DNA of 62,181 nt from JBBQXY01 sp051004815 (GTDB taxonomy: Bacteria > Chloroflexota > Ktedonobacteria > Ktedonobacterales > Ktedonobacteraceae). Shown piece after piece: positions 9,582 through 19,057 of the stretch. Location: assembly GCA_051004815.1 (NCBI GenBank), contig JBPCJY010000059.1, positions 1 through 62,181 on the forward strand, written 5' to 3'. The translations under genes and the position numbers were made by a program. Each line of letters opens with the position of its first letter. Positions within the stretch are counted from its first letter, which is position 1. Under the pieces are notes generated by a model. That model ran no database searches, was not told the DNA's origin, and saw nothing but the letters and a program-made list of their open reading frames with translations.

Positions 9582-11351
9582 TTGAAACGCTGCGCCGATC
9601 AGGTGGACTGCGGCTATGAGAATCGGGACAGCGATCTATTTTGTCGGGCATGTGCGCTACCTTTATTGAACACAGCACTGGCTGGTCGCTATACAATTCA
9701 TGCATTGATTAGCAAAGGCGGCTATGCCGCCGTTTTCAATGGCATTGATCAGAATCTTTCTCGCCGTATCGCTATCAAAGTATTACTTCCAAGCAAAACG
9801 ACGCCGAGCGAACGTGAGCATTTTTTGCGTGAGGCTATTATCGCAGCTAAACTCGATCATCCTAACATCGCTCCTGTGCTCGATTATGGTGAAGACGGTC
9901 CTAATAATGCCTTTCTGGTGATGCCGCTCTATACTGCTGGCTCCTTACGCACCCGCCTCGCCAAGGTTGGTGGGCCTCTCCCTGCTAATGAGACAATGAA
10001 TAACTTTCACCAACTCGCCAATGCCCTACAATACGCTCATACTCGACCAAGTCCGGTGATTCACCGCGATATTAAGCCTGAGAACATCCTCCTTCACCCC
10101 GAAGATTACCGCCTGGTGATTACTGATTTCGGCATTGCCCGCTCCCTGGAACCCGGTACACGCGTCGGCAAGACCGTCACCGTCCGCGGCACCATCGGCT
10201 ACATGGCACCCGAACAGACCACTGGCATCGTCGATCCACGCAGTGATCAGTACGGCTCCGCGGTCGTCTTGTACGAGATGTTAACCGGCTATCACCCGCT
10301 CGACCCGCAAGGAAGCATTATCCCGCCACCATCTACATTAAATGCAGAGCTACCCCCCGCCCTGGATGCCGTTGTTTTACGTGGCCTGGCTGGATACCCC
10401 GAAGAACGCTTCGCCGATATGCTGGAATTTATGCAGGCCTTCGATCTGGCTTGCCGCCCTGGTGCTCAGGTGTCCAGGTTGCGCACACCCTCCACGCATA
10501 TGGATGGTGCCAGTGGGCATCTTCCCGCACGACGCGCCGTCTCTAATCCCGCACTCCCGGCCATTCAAATCACCGGGAAAAATGATGCAGTCAGTCGGCA
10601 ACAGCATATCAAGACCCCGCCCAATACCTCGAGCGTCCGTGATAAATGCTTGGAAGGTGATGAATTGCGTAAGCAGCAACGCTATTCTCAAGCGCTGCAA
10701 GCCTACGAAGAGGCTTTGCGCATGGATCCGCGCAATTTCTACGCCTGGAATGGCAAGGGTACCACCCTCTACAACCAGGGCAACTACAAAAAAGCCTTGG
10801 AAGCCTATCAACGTGCCACTGAAATTGACTCGGGCAATGCCATCGTCTGGGTCAGTGCCGGCCTCGTTCTCAATCGTCTGCAACGCTATCAACAAGCACT
10901 TGTCCATTTTGAGCGGGCGTTGGCCCTTGACCATCAATATGTTACCGCCTGGAATGGCAAAGCCGATGCACAGTTGGATATGAATATGCCCGAAGAAGCT
11001 CTGGCCTCCTATGAACAGGCTCTCATCTACGATCAGAATAGCTTCCAAGCCTGGAATGGGTTGGGCAATGCCCGTTCCTGCCTACGCGACTTCCAGGGAG
11101 CCGTCGATGCTTACACCCACGCACTGCTCGTCAACCCGCACAGTGCCGTCGCCTGGTGCAACAAAGCGGAGGCACTGATACGCCTGGGACATAATCGGGC
11201 AGCACTCGACGCGCTCAGCGAAGCCACCGAGATGGATCGCAGCTACGCACCCGCATGGGCACTGAAAGCGGACGTATTCGAAGCATTGGGTAATCCCCAG
11301 GAGGCCCAAAAGGCTCGCCGCCGCGCCAAACCCTGGGGCCTCATGAATTAA
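9582..11351 (+). CDS. Zinc-ribbon Ser/Thr protein kinase with TPR repeats
   Basis: Soluble Hanks-type kinase of about 589 residues. Order: zinc ribbon (Cys4, 10, 21, 24), kinase domain about 30-295, then about six TPR units from about 355 to the end. Kinase residues are complete: a glycine loop SKGGYAAVF, Lys66 (AIKVLLP), catalytic Asp163 in HRDIKPEN, Asp182 in DFGIA, and APEQ. There is no membrane segment. A TTG start at 9582 is chosen because AGAGGAGGG lies just before it at good spacing; an upstream TTG at 9546 has no such site. It lies about 95 bases after its catalytically dead paralogue and may share its transcript. Substrates are unknown. Confidence 0.92.
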   Translation: MKRCADQVDCGYENRDSDLFCRACALPLLNTALAGRYTIHALISKGGYAAVFNGIDQNLSRRIAIKVLLPSKTTPSEREHFLREAIIAAKLDHPNIAPVLDYGEDGPNNAFLVMPLYTAGSLRTRLAKVGGPLPANETMNNFHQLANALQYAHTRPSPVIHRDIKPENILLHPEDYRLVITDFGIARSLEPGTRVGKTVTVRGTIGYMAPEQTTGIVDPRSDQYGSAVVLYEMLTGYHPLDPQGSIIPPPSTLNAELPPALDAVVLRGLAGYPEERFADMLEFMQAFDLACRPGAQVSRLRTPSTHMDGASGHLPARRAVSNPALPAIQITGKNDAVSRQQHIKTPPNTSSVRDKCLEGDELRKQQRYSQALQAYEEALRMDPRNFYAWNGKGTTLYNQGNYKKALEAYQRATEIDSGNAIVWVSAGLVLNRLQRYQQALVHFERALALDHQYVTAWNGKADAQLDMNMPEEALASYEQALIYDQNSFQAWNGLGNARSCLRDFQGAVDAYTHALLVNPHSAVAWCNKAEALIRLGHNRAALDALSEATEMDRSYAPAWALKADVFEALGNPQEAQKARRRAKPWGLMN

Positions 11352-11376
11352 GCGACCATGCCCTGCACTCAACAAC

Positions 11377-11631
11377 CTACGAGGCTATACCCCGCCGCAT
11401 AGACAGTACCCCAATAGCTACAGCGACCAGAGCCGCGAGTCCAAGAATTGCCATATCAATACCAATAAGAAACTGATGGGTGGTAAAAACGTCGCCGCTA
11501 TATTGGTGGGTTGACGCAACCAGACGCGTATATCTTTCCGCAAGATCACCCACAGGGCACGAAAAAATGAAGTAACCATCTGTATTCTCCACTACTGCTT
11601 CTAAAGAACTGGAAGAAGGATGCGCGAACAA
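11377..11631 (-). CDS. Possible small membrane protein, uncertain
   Basis: An open frame of 84 residues beginning with TTG. The C-terminal third has one hydrophobic helix (IDMAILGLAALVAVAIGVLS) ending in Arg-Arg, like a tail-anchored protein. I recognise no family. Against it: no clear ribosome site, and its first codons lie inside the left arm of the hairpin at 11621-11661. It could equally be chance coding or a remnant. Confidence 0.25.
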   Translation of the reverse strand: MFAHPSSSSLEAVVENTDGYFIFSCPVGDLAERYTRLVASTHQYSGDVFTTHQFLIGIDMAILGLAALVAVAIGVLSMRRGIAS

Positions 11632-11661
11632 GGCGACCGAAAAGATTGTCTTGTTCGCGCA
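11621..11661. terminator. Perfect 12-bp hairpin between convergent genes
   Basis: TGCGCGAACAAG (11621-11632) and its exact complement (11650-11661) flank a 17-base loop. It lies 40 bases after the stop of the livK-like gene (minus strand), a fitting place for a terminator, though no long T-run follows. Confidence 0.55.
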
Positions 11662-11700
11662 CTTTCCTTTCAGCTTCTCAGCATCAGGAGCACTACATCG

Positions 11701-12966
11701 TTAATACCCGTTCAACTGTTGGGCAGTAATCGATAGTACCACCTTAATGTTGCTCGAGGCATCCGATGACACTGCATCGAAGCCACCGGTAACATTGTTG
11801 TGCTCGTTGAAATCCATCGGCCCACTTGCTCCGTCGTAGTTGATCTTGGTCTTCGCTTTCAGGGCCGTGTAGGCTGTCTTGTAATCATTCACAGTTGTAC
11901 CCGGCGGGTTCGCCACCGTCTTCATCTTTGCGCCCACCGCATCGCCGTTGGTCGAGCCTGCCGCGTCAACTGCCAGTGCTAAAATGTTCATTGCATCGTA
12001 GCCATAGTCTGCCAGTTCTACGGGGGTAGAGTGGAACTTTGCCTGGTACAACTGGGTAAACTCTGTCGTCGCCTGACCGCCCGATGAGGTACCTTGCAGC
12101 GAGGTTAGTACCTGTTGCGCAACCGAAGGTGTGATGGCTTTAATGAAGTCAGATGAGGCCGTTACATCGGTGCCGATGAAGGGCAGTCCCAGCCCCTTCA
12201 GTTCTTTGATCTCGCTGAACAGCGTTGCGCCCGTTTGTGCGTCCACCTGCGTAAACACAACTTGAGGATGCGCCGCGTAGAGTTGCTCAATCTCAGAACG
12301 ATACGACGACTGATCGGGCACCAGGCTAATATCGGCTACAATCGTGCCACCGTGTCGTTTGAAAGCATCAACCACCGGTGCTTTCAGCGTCTGCGCCGAT
12401 TCATTGCTGCCAAAGAGTACTGCTGCATTCTTGAAGCCCTTGTTGTTCGCGTAGTAAGCCATTGCTACACCCAGCAGGTTATCAGAGGGGCTGCTGCGCC
12501 ATACATACGTACTGGTGAGGTTGTCAAGCTGCGTCGTGCCGCCCACGATCACATCAGGAATCTTGCTCTGTTGCAGAATCGGCAACACCGCTTGCGCTTC
12601 CAACGACGACGGACCCACGATCAAATTGACCTGATCTACATTGATCAGTTTGCGCAAGGCCGGAACCGCATCCACCGCATCACCACCGGTGTCGGCAGTA
12701 ATTATCTGCACTTGCCGACCCATAATACCGCCGTTAGCGTTAATCTGGTCAACTGCTACTTGCACCCCCTTCAAAATGTCTGGGCCAATGAAGGACTCGA
12801 AACCGCTCATTGGGCCGATCACACCTACCTTAATGGGCGATGTGTTCGTGCTACCATTGCCATTGCCATTGTTGCCACTGCCACCACAGGCGGTTAGCAG
12901 CATTGCCAGCAACAGTAGTACAGCAGTAGATGTTTTGGCCCACCACGATGTGGAAAAAGTACGCAT
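11701..12966 (-). CDS. Branched-chain amino acid/organic acid ABC substrate-binding lipoprotein
   Basis: LivK-type periplasmic-binding-fold lipoprotein of 421 residues that would deliver ligand to the permease encoded upstream in the same cluster. The N-terminus is a signal peptide with lipobox LLTAC (Cys27), then a Gly/Asn/Ser-rich linker, then the family start IKVGVIGPMSGFESFIGPD and the typical GVQVAVDQINANGGI segment. GAGGAG stands before the ATG. The gene ends a five-gene livH-M-G-F-K set. The neighbouring CoA-transferase and lyase suggest a small carboxylic acid as ligand rather than an amino acid; that is inference. Confidence 0.92.
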   Translation of the reverse strand: MRTFSTSWWAKTSTAVLLLLAMLLTACGGSGNNGNGNGSTNTSPIKVGVIGPMSGFESFIGPDILKGVQVAVDQINANGGIMGRQVQIITADTGGDAVDAVPALRKLINVDQVNLIVGPSSLEAQAVLPILQQSKIPDVIVGGTTQLDNLTSTYVWRSSPSDNLLGVAMAYYANNKGFKNAAVLFGSNESAQTLKAPVVDAFKRHGGTIVADISLVPDQSSYRSEIEQLYAAHPQVVFTQVDAQTGATLFSEIKELKGLGLPFIGTDVTASSDFIKAITPSVAQQVLTSLQGTSSGGQATTEFTQLYQAKFHSTPVELADYGYDAMNILALAVDAAGSTNGDAVGAKMKTVANPPGTTVNDYKTAYTALKAKTKINYDGASGPMDFNEHNNVTGGFDAVSSDASSNIKVVLSITAQQLNGY

Positions 12967-13043
12967 TTCTTACTCCTCGTCTGTTAGATCTGTGGAACTA
13001 ACTATGCCGTAGAGATGGGCTACGGCGTGTCACTTGTGGACAA

Positions 13044-13826
13044 TTACTGCCCAAGATACAGATTCGCTACCTCCTTACTCGCTATCAACTCGGAACCAGG
13101 CCCCTCGAAGCGATTGCGCCCAGTCACGAGGATATAGCCGTAATCTGAACGTTCCAGTGCCATACGCGTGTTCTGCTCAACCACCAGCACAGCCACACCA
13201 GAGTCACGAATACTCAGGATGCGATCCCAAACACTGAGGGTCACCTTGGGAGCCAGTCCCGCCGTCGGTTCGTCCAGCAATAACACGCGTGTGTCTAGCA
13301 TCAATGCACGCGCCATGGCCAGCATATTGCGCTGTCCACCGCTGAGTTGACCTGCCGGTCGCTGGCGGCTCTCACGCAAATCAGGGAAGAGCGTAAACAT
13401 CTCTTCTATGCGTGCGCGGTAGTTATCTCTGCGAATAAAAGCCCCCATCTCCAGATTTTCCAGCACCGAGAGTGAGGGGAACACGTTGTTGTTTTGCGGC
13501 ACATAGGCCATGCCCAGTTTCACCAGCGTCTCCGGTTGTGTATTCGTGATAGTCTTCCCATCCAGCAAGACGCGCCCACTGGTCACGCGAATCAAACCAA
13601 AAATGGCCTTCATCAACGTACTTTTCCCCGCTCCATTTGGACCAACAACCGAAACAAGCTGGCCCAATTCAAGCTTGAGCGAGACGCTATTTAGAATCTT
13701 GGCATGTCCATAGCCGCCCTCGACCTCCTGAACTTCCAGAATGGTGGAATGCGTTGTATCGTGTGTACCAGCAGAGCCGCTGTTCGCGGCACTATTGGGA
13801 GATTTTTCTGGATTGTGTGTGGTCAT
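13044..13826 (-). CDS. livF: Liv-type ABC transporter ATP-binding protein (LivF)
   Basis: Cytoplasmic ATPase of 260 residues. Walker A GPNGAGKST, Q-loop region YVPQNNNVFPSLSV, signature LSGGQRNMLAMARAL, Walker B LLLDEPTAGL and the switch His replaced by Gln-bearing VVEQN, which is normal for LivF. A short N-terminal extension of about 27 polar residues precedes the domain. It lies four bases after livG and is part of the importer operon. Confidence 0.94.
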   Translation of the reverse strand: MTTHNPEKSPNSAANSGSAGTHDTTHSTILEVQEVEGGYGHAKILNSVSLKLELGQLVSVVGPNGAGKSTLMKAIFGLIRVTSGRVLLDGKTITNTQPETLVKLGMAYVPQNNNVFPSLSVLENLEMGAFIRRDNYRARIEEMFTLFPDLRESRQRPAGQLSGGQRNMLAMARALMLDTRVLLLDEPTAGLAPKVTLSVWDRILSIRDSGVAVLVVEQNTRMALERSDYGYILVTGRNRFEGPGSELIASKEVANLYLGQ

Positions 13827-13830
13827 ACCT

Positions 13831-14679
13831 TTATGCCTCCCCTAGATAGGCGTCCACCACCGCCGCGTTCTGGCGCAGTTCCGCCATGCTGCCCTCAGCA
13901 ATCATGCGCCCCAACGCCATGACGATTACCGTATGGCAGAGTCGCTCTACCATCGCCAAGTTGTGTTCGATAATCAGGAAGGTGATACCTTCCTCTTTGC
14001 ACAGTGCCTCGATGTAGTCGCTGAGGCGTGCTGCTAGCACAGGATTGATGCCTGCGAACGGCTCGTCCAACAGTAGCAACTTGGGCTGCGTCATCACCAC
14101 ACGCGCTAGCTCCAACAAGCGGCGCTGCCCTCCGCTGAGGTTCCCGGCATATTCATCACGCAGTTGGTACAGATCAAAATCCTGTAGCAGCTTGAGTGCA
14201 TGCTTCAGGTTCTCGTTCTCCTGCTTGCGTACCGCGGGCAGCCCCAGTAACCCCAGCCAGAAGCTCTCGCCAAGTTGATTATGTGGAGCCGCCAACATGT
14301 TCTCCACCACTGTCATACGCTCAAGTTCCCGTGTGATCTGGAAGGTCCGTGTCAGGCCGTGTCGCGCAATCAGGTGAACAGGCATGCGAGCAATATCATT
14401 ACCGTCAAATAAAATACTGCCAGCGTCAGCACGGATAAAGCCCGTAATCAAATTGGCTGCCGTACTTTTACCCGCTCCATTGGGACCAATTAGTCCGGTC
14501 ACGCTGCCGCGAGCTACGGTAAACGAACAATTGTCCACCGCACGCAACCCGCCAAAGCTTTTCGCCATGTTCCGCGCATCGAGTATGATCTTATCAGCCG
14601 AACTCTCTGTAGCAGTAGCAGTGCTTGTGGAAGGATAAGGACGACTCTCACCATCGTCCTGACGCGTTTCACTACTCAT
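13831..14679 (-). CDS. livG: Liv-type ABC transporter ATP-binding protein (LivG)
   Basis: Second ATPase of the importer, 282 residues. Walker A GPNGAGKSTAANLITGF, signature LSGGQRRLLELARVV, Walker B LLLDEPFAGINP and the switch motif IIEHNLAMV are present, with the LivG-specific insertion after the Q-loop. The first 30 residues are polar and probably disordered. Its ATG overlaps the end of livM by four bases (ATGA), indicating coupled translation. Confidence 0.95.
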   Translation of the reverse strand: MSSETRQDDGESRPYPSTSTATATESSADKIILDARNMAKSFGGLRAVDNCSFTVARGSVTGLIGPNGAGKSTAANLITGFIRADAGSILFDGNDIARMPVHLIARHGLTRTFQITRELERMTVVENMLAAPHNQLGESFWLGLLGLPAVRKQENENLKHALKLLQDFDLYQLRDEYAGNLSGGQRRLLELARVVMTQPKLLLLDEPFAGINPVLAARLSDYIEALCKEEGITFLIIEHNLAMVERLCHTVIVMALGRMIAEGSMAELRQNAAVVDAYLGEA

Positions 14680-15764
14680 AACGTCTTCCTTTCCTCATCC
14701 TGCACCGATGCAGTGCTATCTGCCAATGTCCCAGGGTTATCTTCCAAGTCTGCATCTCTAATACGCACCCCAGGGCTAGTACCCGCCAACACGGGCTCGA
14801 GTTGCAGTAACTTGCTTTTGCGTATACGGAAGCGTTTCTCAGCCAGAATGCCCTGCGGACGGAAGCGCACCGTCAGAATGAGCAAGACACCGATAGCAAT
14901 GTAGCGGAAAGAGTCCACCAGCCTCGGTGAGCCGAAGCTTGGCAGAAAACGGGTGATCTCAGCGAACAGCACCGGCACGATCAATGCTCCCAGCATCGCT
15001 CCCCGGTTGTTGGCACTCCCACCCAATAGTAGTGCAGCCCACAAGAAGAATGTCTCACTCGTCGTCCACGCGCTCGGATTGAAGGCATCTACGTAGATGA
15101 CCAGCAAACTGCCGCCAATACCAGCAATAAAAGCACCAATAACGAAGGCTTTTAAGCGCAGCGCGAACACATTCTTTCCTAAACCCTGTGCCACCATTTC
15201 ATCTTCGCGCACACTGCGCAGTGCTCGCCCGAAAGGTGCGTGGTACAGTCGCTCCGAGAAGATGTAGACAATAATCAGAATGACCACACACAGCCCCAGG
15301 AAGAAAAATTGGTAGGTGCCGTAATCCACGTTCAGGACATCTTGAAAGGGCTGTGGAATGCCGGAAATCCCGTCCCAGCCGTTGACCAATGGCGTGTTAT
15401 TACCGGCGATGGTGTAGAGCACCAGACTGACTGCCACCGTCACGATCGCGAAGTAGTCGCTGCGTAGACGGTTCAAGGCCAGTAAACCCACGATAAGGGC
15501 CAGCAAGGCAGATGCCAGTCCTCCGACCAGCAAGGCCGGAATGAAGGGCCAGTTCAGCCCAAGCACATATTGAAAGCCAGAGCCAGGCAGCGCGGGCGGC
15601 ATCATTAAAAGCGAGGTCACATAGCCGCCCACGGCGACAAACGCAATGTACATGAAATCGAGTATGCCCGTGTAGCCCCACTGGATATTCAGGCCCATCG
15701 CCAGTGTGCCGTAAATGGCACCGAAGACCGCCAGTGTGAGCAGGTAGAAAACAAATGTTGGCAT
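14676..15764 (-). CDS. livM: Liv-type ABC permease (LivM)
   Basis: Integral membrane permease of about 362 residues with many hydrophobic helices and the LivM landmarks NIQWGYTGILDF near the N-terminus and GRALRSVREDEMVAQGLG in the cytoplasmic coupling loop. The ATG at 15764 has GGGAGGA upstream; the longer frame to 15800 would overlap livH and lacks such a site. The C-terminal tail of about 60 residues is polar. It forms the channel with LivH. Confidence 0.93.
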   Translation of the reverse strand: MPTFVFYLLTLAVFGAIYGTLAMGLNIQWGYTGILDFMYIAFVAVGGYVTSLLMMPPALPGSGFQYVLGLNWPFIPALLVGGLASALLALIVGLLALNRLRSDYFAIVTVAVSLVLYTIAGNNTPLVNGWDGISGIPQPFQDVLNVDYGTYQFFFLGLCVVILIIVYIFSERLYHAPFGRALRSVREDEMVAQGLGKNVFALRLKAFVIGAFIAGIGGSLLVIYVDAFNPSAWTTSETFFLWAALLLGGSANNRGAMLGALIVPVLFAEITRFLPSFGSPRLVDSFRYIAIGVLLILTVRFRPQGILAEKRFRIRKSKLLQLEPVLAGTSPGVRIRDADLEDNPGTLADSTASVQDEERKTL

Positions 15765-15786
15765 CGTATTTTCCTCCCAAGCGTAT

Positions 15787-16665
15787 TTATGCGCGTCCAC
15801 GCGAAGCGAAAATACCTTGCGGTCGAATCAGCAACGCAATAATAAGAATGACAAGAGCAATCGCGTTCTTGTACTCGGAGCTAATAAAGGCAGCGCTCAC
15901 CTCGGTGGCAATTCCCACGACCAGCGCACCCGCGATAGCCCCATAGGGGCTACCAATGCCGCCCAGGATGACCGCCGCGAAGATGATGAAGAGGAAGCCA
16001 AAGCCCACCGTTGGGGTGAAGCTCGCCACATTGAATGCCAGCACCACACCGCTCAGGCCCCCCAATCCGCCGGCTAGCAGCCACACCGCGTTGACAATCA
16101 AACGTGTGTTGATACCCGAAACACGCGCAAGCTCAGGGCTGTCGGAAACGGCCCGCATGGCCTTACCCAGGCGTGTATAGCGCAATAACAGGTGAATGCT
16201 CAGCATGGTGACAATCGCCAGACCGATAATGCCCAGTTGTAACGGAGTGAAGAGGAACGGGCCGATGCTGAGAGGACTTCCGGTATTCATGGAGTAATTC
16301 TGGAACTGCTCGCTAAATATGGCCAGGATAATGTTTTGCAGGATCAGCGAGACGCCCAATGTCACCACCAGCATAATAATGGGCGAGGTGCCGCGATCAG
16401 TGAAGGGGCGCAAAATGAACAGATTTATGAGCCATGCTAGAATCGCGGTGAGGATCACAGCAATCACCAGCCCGATCCAGATGTTCCATCCCAGAACCTG
16501 ATTCACCACATATGCGGTGTAAACACCAAAGGTTAAGAGTTCACCGTAGGCAAAATTGATGTAATTCGTGATGCCAAATTGCAGTGAGAGACCCACAGCA
16601 GAGATTGCCAGGATGGATGCCGTGATGAGTCCGAAGCCAAAGGACAACAATAATGTGTGCAGCAA
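15787..16665 (-). CDS. livH: Liv-type ABC permease (LivH)
   Basis: Integral membrane permease of about 292 residues, first gene of the transporter set. Typical features are LSLQFGITNYINFAYGELLT near the N-terminus, GKAMRAVSDSPELARVSGI in the coupling loop, and a late ILGGIGSPYGAIAGALVVG. A TTG at 16665 is taken as start because AAGGAGG lies six bases before it; the frame is open to 16692 but has no better site. Confidence 0.92.
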   Translation of the reverse strand: MLHTLLLSFGFGLITASILAISAVGLSLQFGITNYINFAYGELLTFGVYTAYVVNQVLGWNIWIGLVIAVILTAILAWLINLFILRPFTDRGTSPIIMLVVTLGVSLILQNIILAIFSEQFQNYSMNTGSPLSIGPFLFTPLQLGIIGLAIVTMLSIHLLLRYTRLGKAMRAVSDSPELARVSGINTRLIVNAVWLLAGGLGGLSGVVLAFNVASFTPTVGFGFLFIIFAAVILGGIGSPYGAIAGALVVGIATEVSAAFISSEYKNAIALVILIIALLIRPQGIFASRGRA

Positions 16666-16771
16666 TGCCAGCCTCCTTACTATCGGGCACAATTCATTGC
16701 GCCCCTTACGCTAGATGAGACCCCAGGAACAACTTCGATGTCGCTCTATCTTTTATATGCTTAAAAACACA

Positions 16772-17683
16772 CTATCTTCTCATGGAGTGACTGGTCGTTA
16801 CAGGCTCTCCCCGCAACAAGTTCGCCATTAGCTGTTCGCGTGCCGCCGCCAATGTAGCCGGAGATATGCCCGTCGCGAAACCCATCGCCTCCAGGTACTC
16901 CACCAGCGTTTCTGTAGAGAGATTGCCGGGCGCACCGGGCGCGTAGGGACAGCCACCAAGTCCTCCGATGGCCGCATCGAACGTCGTCACGCCCGCTTGC
17001 AGCGCGGCGAACACATTGGCCAGGCCATAGCCCGCCCTGTCATGAAAATGTGCTGAAAGTGAAATGTTTTCAGGCAATTCCTGACGTGCCAGTTGAAACA
17101 ACGTAAACACCTGGCGCGGATTACCTGCCCCGATAGTGTCCGCTAACGAAACCTGTTGTACCTCCATCTGCGCATAGGCTCGCACAATACGCATTACTGC
17201 CTCCGCGGCTACTTTTCCTTCAAAGGGGCAACCGAACGCCGTTGCGACCGCGCCTCGCACCACTACACCGTCGAGCCGCGCTCGCTCCGCGACCTCTCCC
17301 AATTGTGCCAGTGACTCCTCCACCGAGCGGTTGAGATTGGCCCGGTTGTGTGACTCGCTGGCGGAGACAACCAGGGTTATCTCTTCGATATGGGCCGTCC
17401 GCGCTCGCTCATAACCACGCATATTGGGTATCAATGCGCTGTAAACGACACCGGGACGTTGTGGGAGATGGGTTGCCACATAATCGGCATCGGCAAGTTG
17501 CGGAATCCATTTGGGGTGCATGAACGAAGTCGCCTCTATCGCCCGAATGCCAGCATCGAGCAGCGTGTTGATGAAGGTCAGTTTCTGCTCAGAAGTCACG
17601 AAATGGTCCGCATCCTGGAGACCATCGCGCGGCGTGACATCGACGATTGTAACTTGTGAGGGCCATGTGGAAGATGCAGCCAT
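16772..17683 (-). CDS. Hydroxymethylglutaryl-CoA lyase family enzyme
   Basis: HMG-CoA lyase splits 3-hydroxy-3-methylglutaryl-CoA into acetyl-CoA and acetoacetate in a metal-dependent TIM barrel; relatives act on other branched hydroxyacyl-CoAs. The 303-residue protein has VTPRDGLQD (Arg19, Asp20), the metal-binding HFHDRAG segment, and the catalytic-cysteine loop GGCPYAPGAPGN. Length fits the family. It lies two bases after the CoA-transferase gene and upstream of the Liv importer on the same strand. The pair suggests uptake of a branched dicarboxylate, CoA activation and cleavage. Exact substrate not decided by sequence. Confidence 0.9.
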   Translation of the reverse strand: MAASSTWPSQVTIVDVTPRDGLQDADHFVTSEQKLTFINTLLDAGIRAIEATSFMHPKWIPQLADADYVATHLPQRPGVVYSALIPNMRGYERARTAHIEEITLVVSASESHNRANLNRSVEESLAQLGEVAERARLDGVVVRGAVATAFGCPFEGKVAAEAVMRIVRAYAQMEVQQVSLADTIGAGNPRQVFTLFQLARQELPENISLSAHFHDRAGYGLANVFAALQAGVTTFDAAIGGLGGCPYAPGAPGNLSTETLVEYLEAMGFATGISPATLAAAREQLMANLLRGEPVTTSHSMRR

Positions 17684-17685
17684 GA

Positions 17686-18954
17686 TTAAATAATCCCTTC
17701 TGTTTGCAATAGTTCCATTTCCCGCGCACCGAGACCAAGGAAAGTTCCATACACCGCCTGGTTGTCCGCCCCCAGGTCACCGCCGCTGTGTGCAATTGTT
17801 CCCGGTGTCTCAGTCAGGCGTGGCACGATGCCGGCCATGAAAGTTACCCCTTCCGGCATGCGCTCATCTGGTACGCTGGCAAGCATACCGCGTTCCTGAA
17901 AATGCTGGTCGGCGGCAATATCGGCGATGCTCATCACGGGACCTGCCGGTACACCTGCTTTATCCAGCATTGTCTGCGCCTCGGTCAGTGTGAGCGTAGA
18001 AACCCAGGAACCGACGATCTCGTCGAGTTCGTGGTGATGTTTAACGCGTGTACGATTGTTACGGAAGCGTTGATCTTCTACCAGCGTGGGTTTCCCCATT
18101 GCCTGCGCAAGGCGGCGAAACACGTTCTCGCCATTACCGCCAATGGCCAGCCAATGCCCATCTACTGTCTGGTAAACATTCGACGGGGCCGCACGCAGCA
18201 TGCTGTTGCCACTACGTTCACGCACGACTCCGACGTGTTTATACTCGGTAAGCATAGCTTCGGTCAGCGCGAAAACCGCCTCGGTAATAGCTACATCAAC
18301 TACCTGGCCCTGCCCATCGCGCGTACTTGCCCGCAGAGCCAGCATCGCCCCAAAGGCCGCTTGCTGTGCAGCCAGCGCATCGCCCAGACTCACGCCAATG
18401 CGCACCGGTGGACGGTCAGCAAAACCCGTCACATAGCGCACTCCACCCATTGACTCGCCCACGTTCCCATAACCAGCCCGCTCACGGTATGGGCCCGTCT
18501 GCCCAAAACCAGAAATCCGCACTAATACAACACGCGGATTGACAGTTTTCATGCGCTCGTAGCCAAGATTCCACTGTTCCAAGCGACCCGGACGGAAATT
18601 CTCAATTACAATATCAACATGCTCGACTAGTCTGAGGGCCAGTTCCTGTCCCTCTGTGCGATGCAGGTCCAGCGTAATCAGTCGTTTATTGCGTGACTGC
18701 GCAAGCCACCACGCCGATATCTCCCCCGTTCGCGTCGGTACCATCGTTCCCCACGTACGCAACTCATCGCCCCGGCGTGGCGGCTCTACTTTAATCACCT
18801 CCGCGCCAAAATCCGCCAGTTGACGAGCCGCAAGCGGAGCCGCCACGAAAGAACCAAGTTCCAACACGCGTACCCCGGCGAGCGGTTGCTGCCGTTCAGT
18901 CTCTCCCATCTGCAATGATGAAAAGAAAGAATTCTCATTAAAAGTCATCGTCAT
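17686..18954 (-). CDS. Class III CoA-transferase (CaiB/BaiF family)
   Basis: Transfers CoA between carboxylic acids through an aspartyl-CoA intermediate. The 422-residue protein shows the family N-terminus (LAGVRVLELGSFVAAPLAAR), the CoA-binding KVEPPRRGD region and Asp192 in SLGDALAAQQAA, matching the catalytic aspartate. AGAAGG precedes the ATG. The gene abuts the lyase gene and lies downstream of the IclR regulator. Members of this family activate itaconate, citramalate, HMG, carnitine and others, so the substrate is open. Confidence 0.92.
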   Translation of the reverse strand: MTMTFNENSFFSSLQMGETERQQPLAGVRVLELGSFVAAPLAARQLADFGAEVIKVEPPRRGDELRTWGTMVPTRTGEISAWWLAQSRNKRLITLDLHRTEGQELALRLVEHVDIVIENFRPGRLEQWNLGYERMKTVNPRVVLVRISGFGQTGPYRERAGYGNVGESMGGVRYVTGFADRPPVRIGVSLGDALAAQQAAFGAMLALRASTRDGQGQVVDVAITEAVFALTEAMLTEYKHVGVVRERSGNSMLRAAPSNVYQTVDGHWLAIGGNGENVFRRLAQAMGKPTLVEDQRFRNNRTRVKHHHELDEIVGSWVSTLTLTEAQTMLDKAGVPAGPVMSIADIAADQHFQERGMLASVPDERMPEGVTFMAGIVPRLTETPGTIAHSGGDLGADNQAVYGTFLGLGAREMELLQTEGII

Positions 18955-19057
18955 CGAACCTTCTTATAGAGACGACCCTCGTGATCGCCCATCCTTCCGC
19001 CCTTCCGCCTTTACACCCAAATTGCCATAGTTTGTCATTGTATGATAGAGGTACAAT

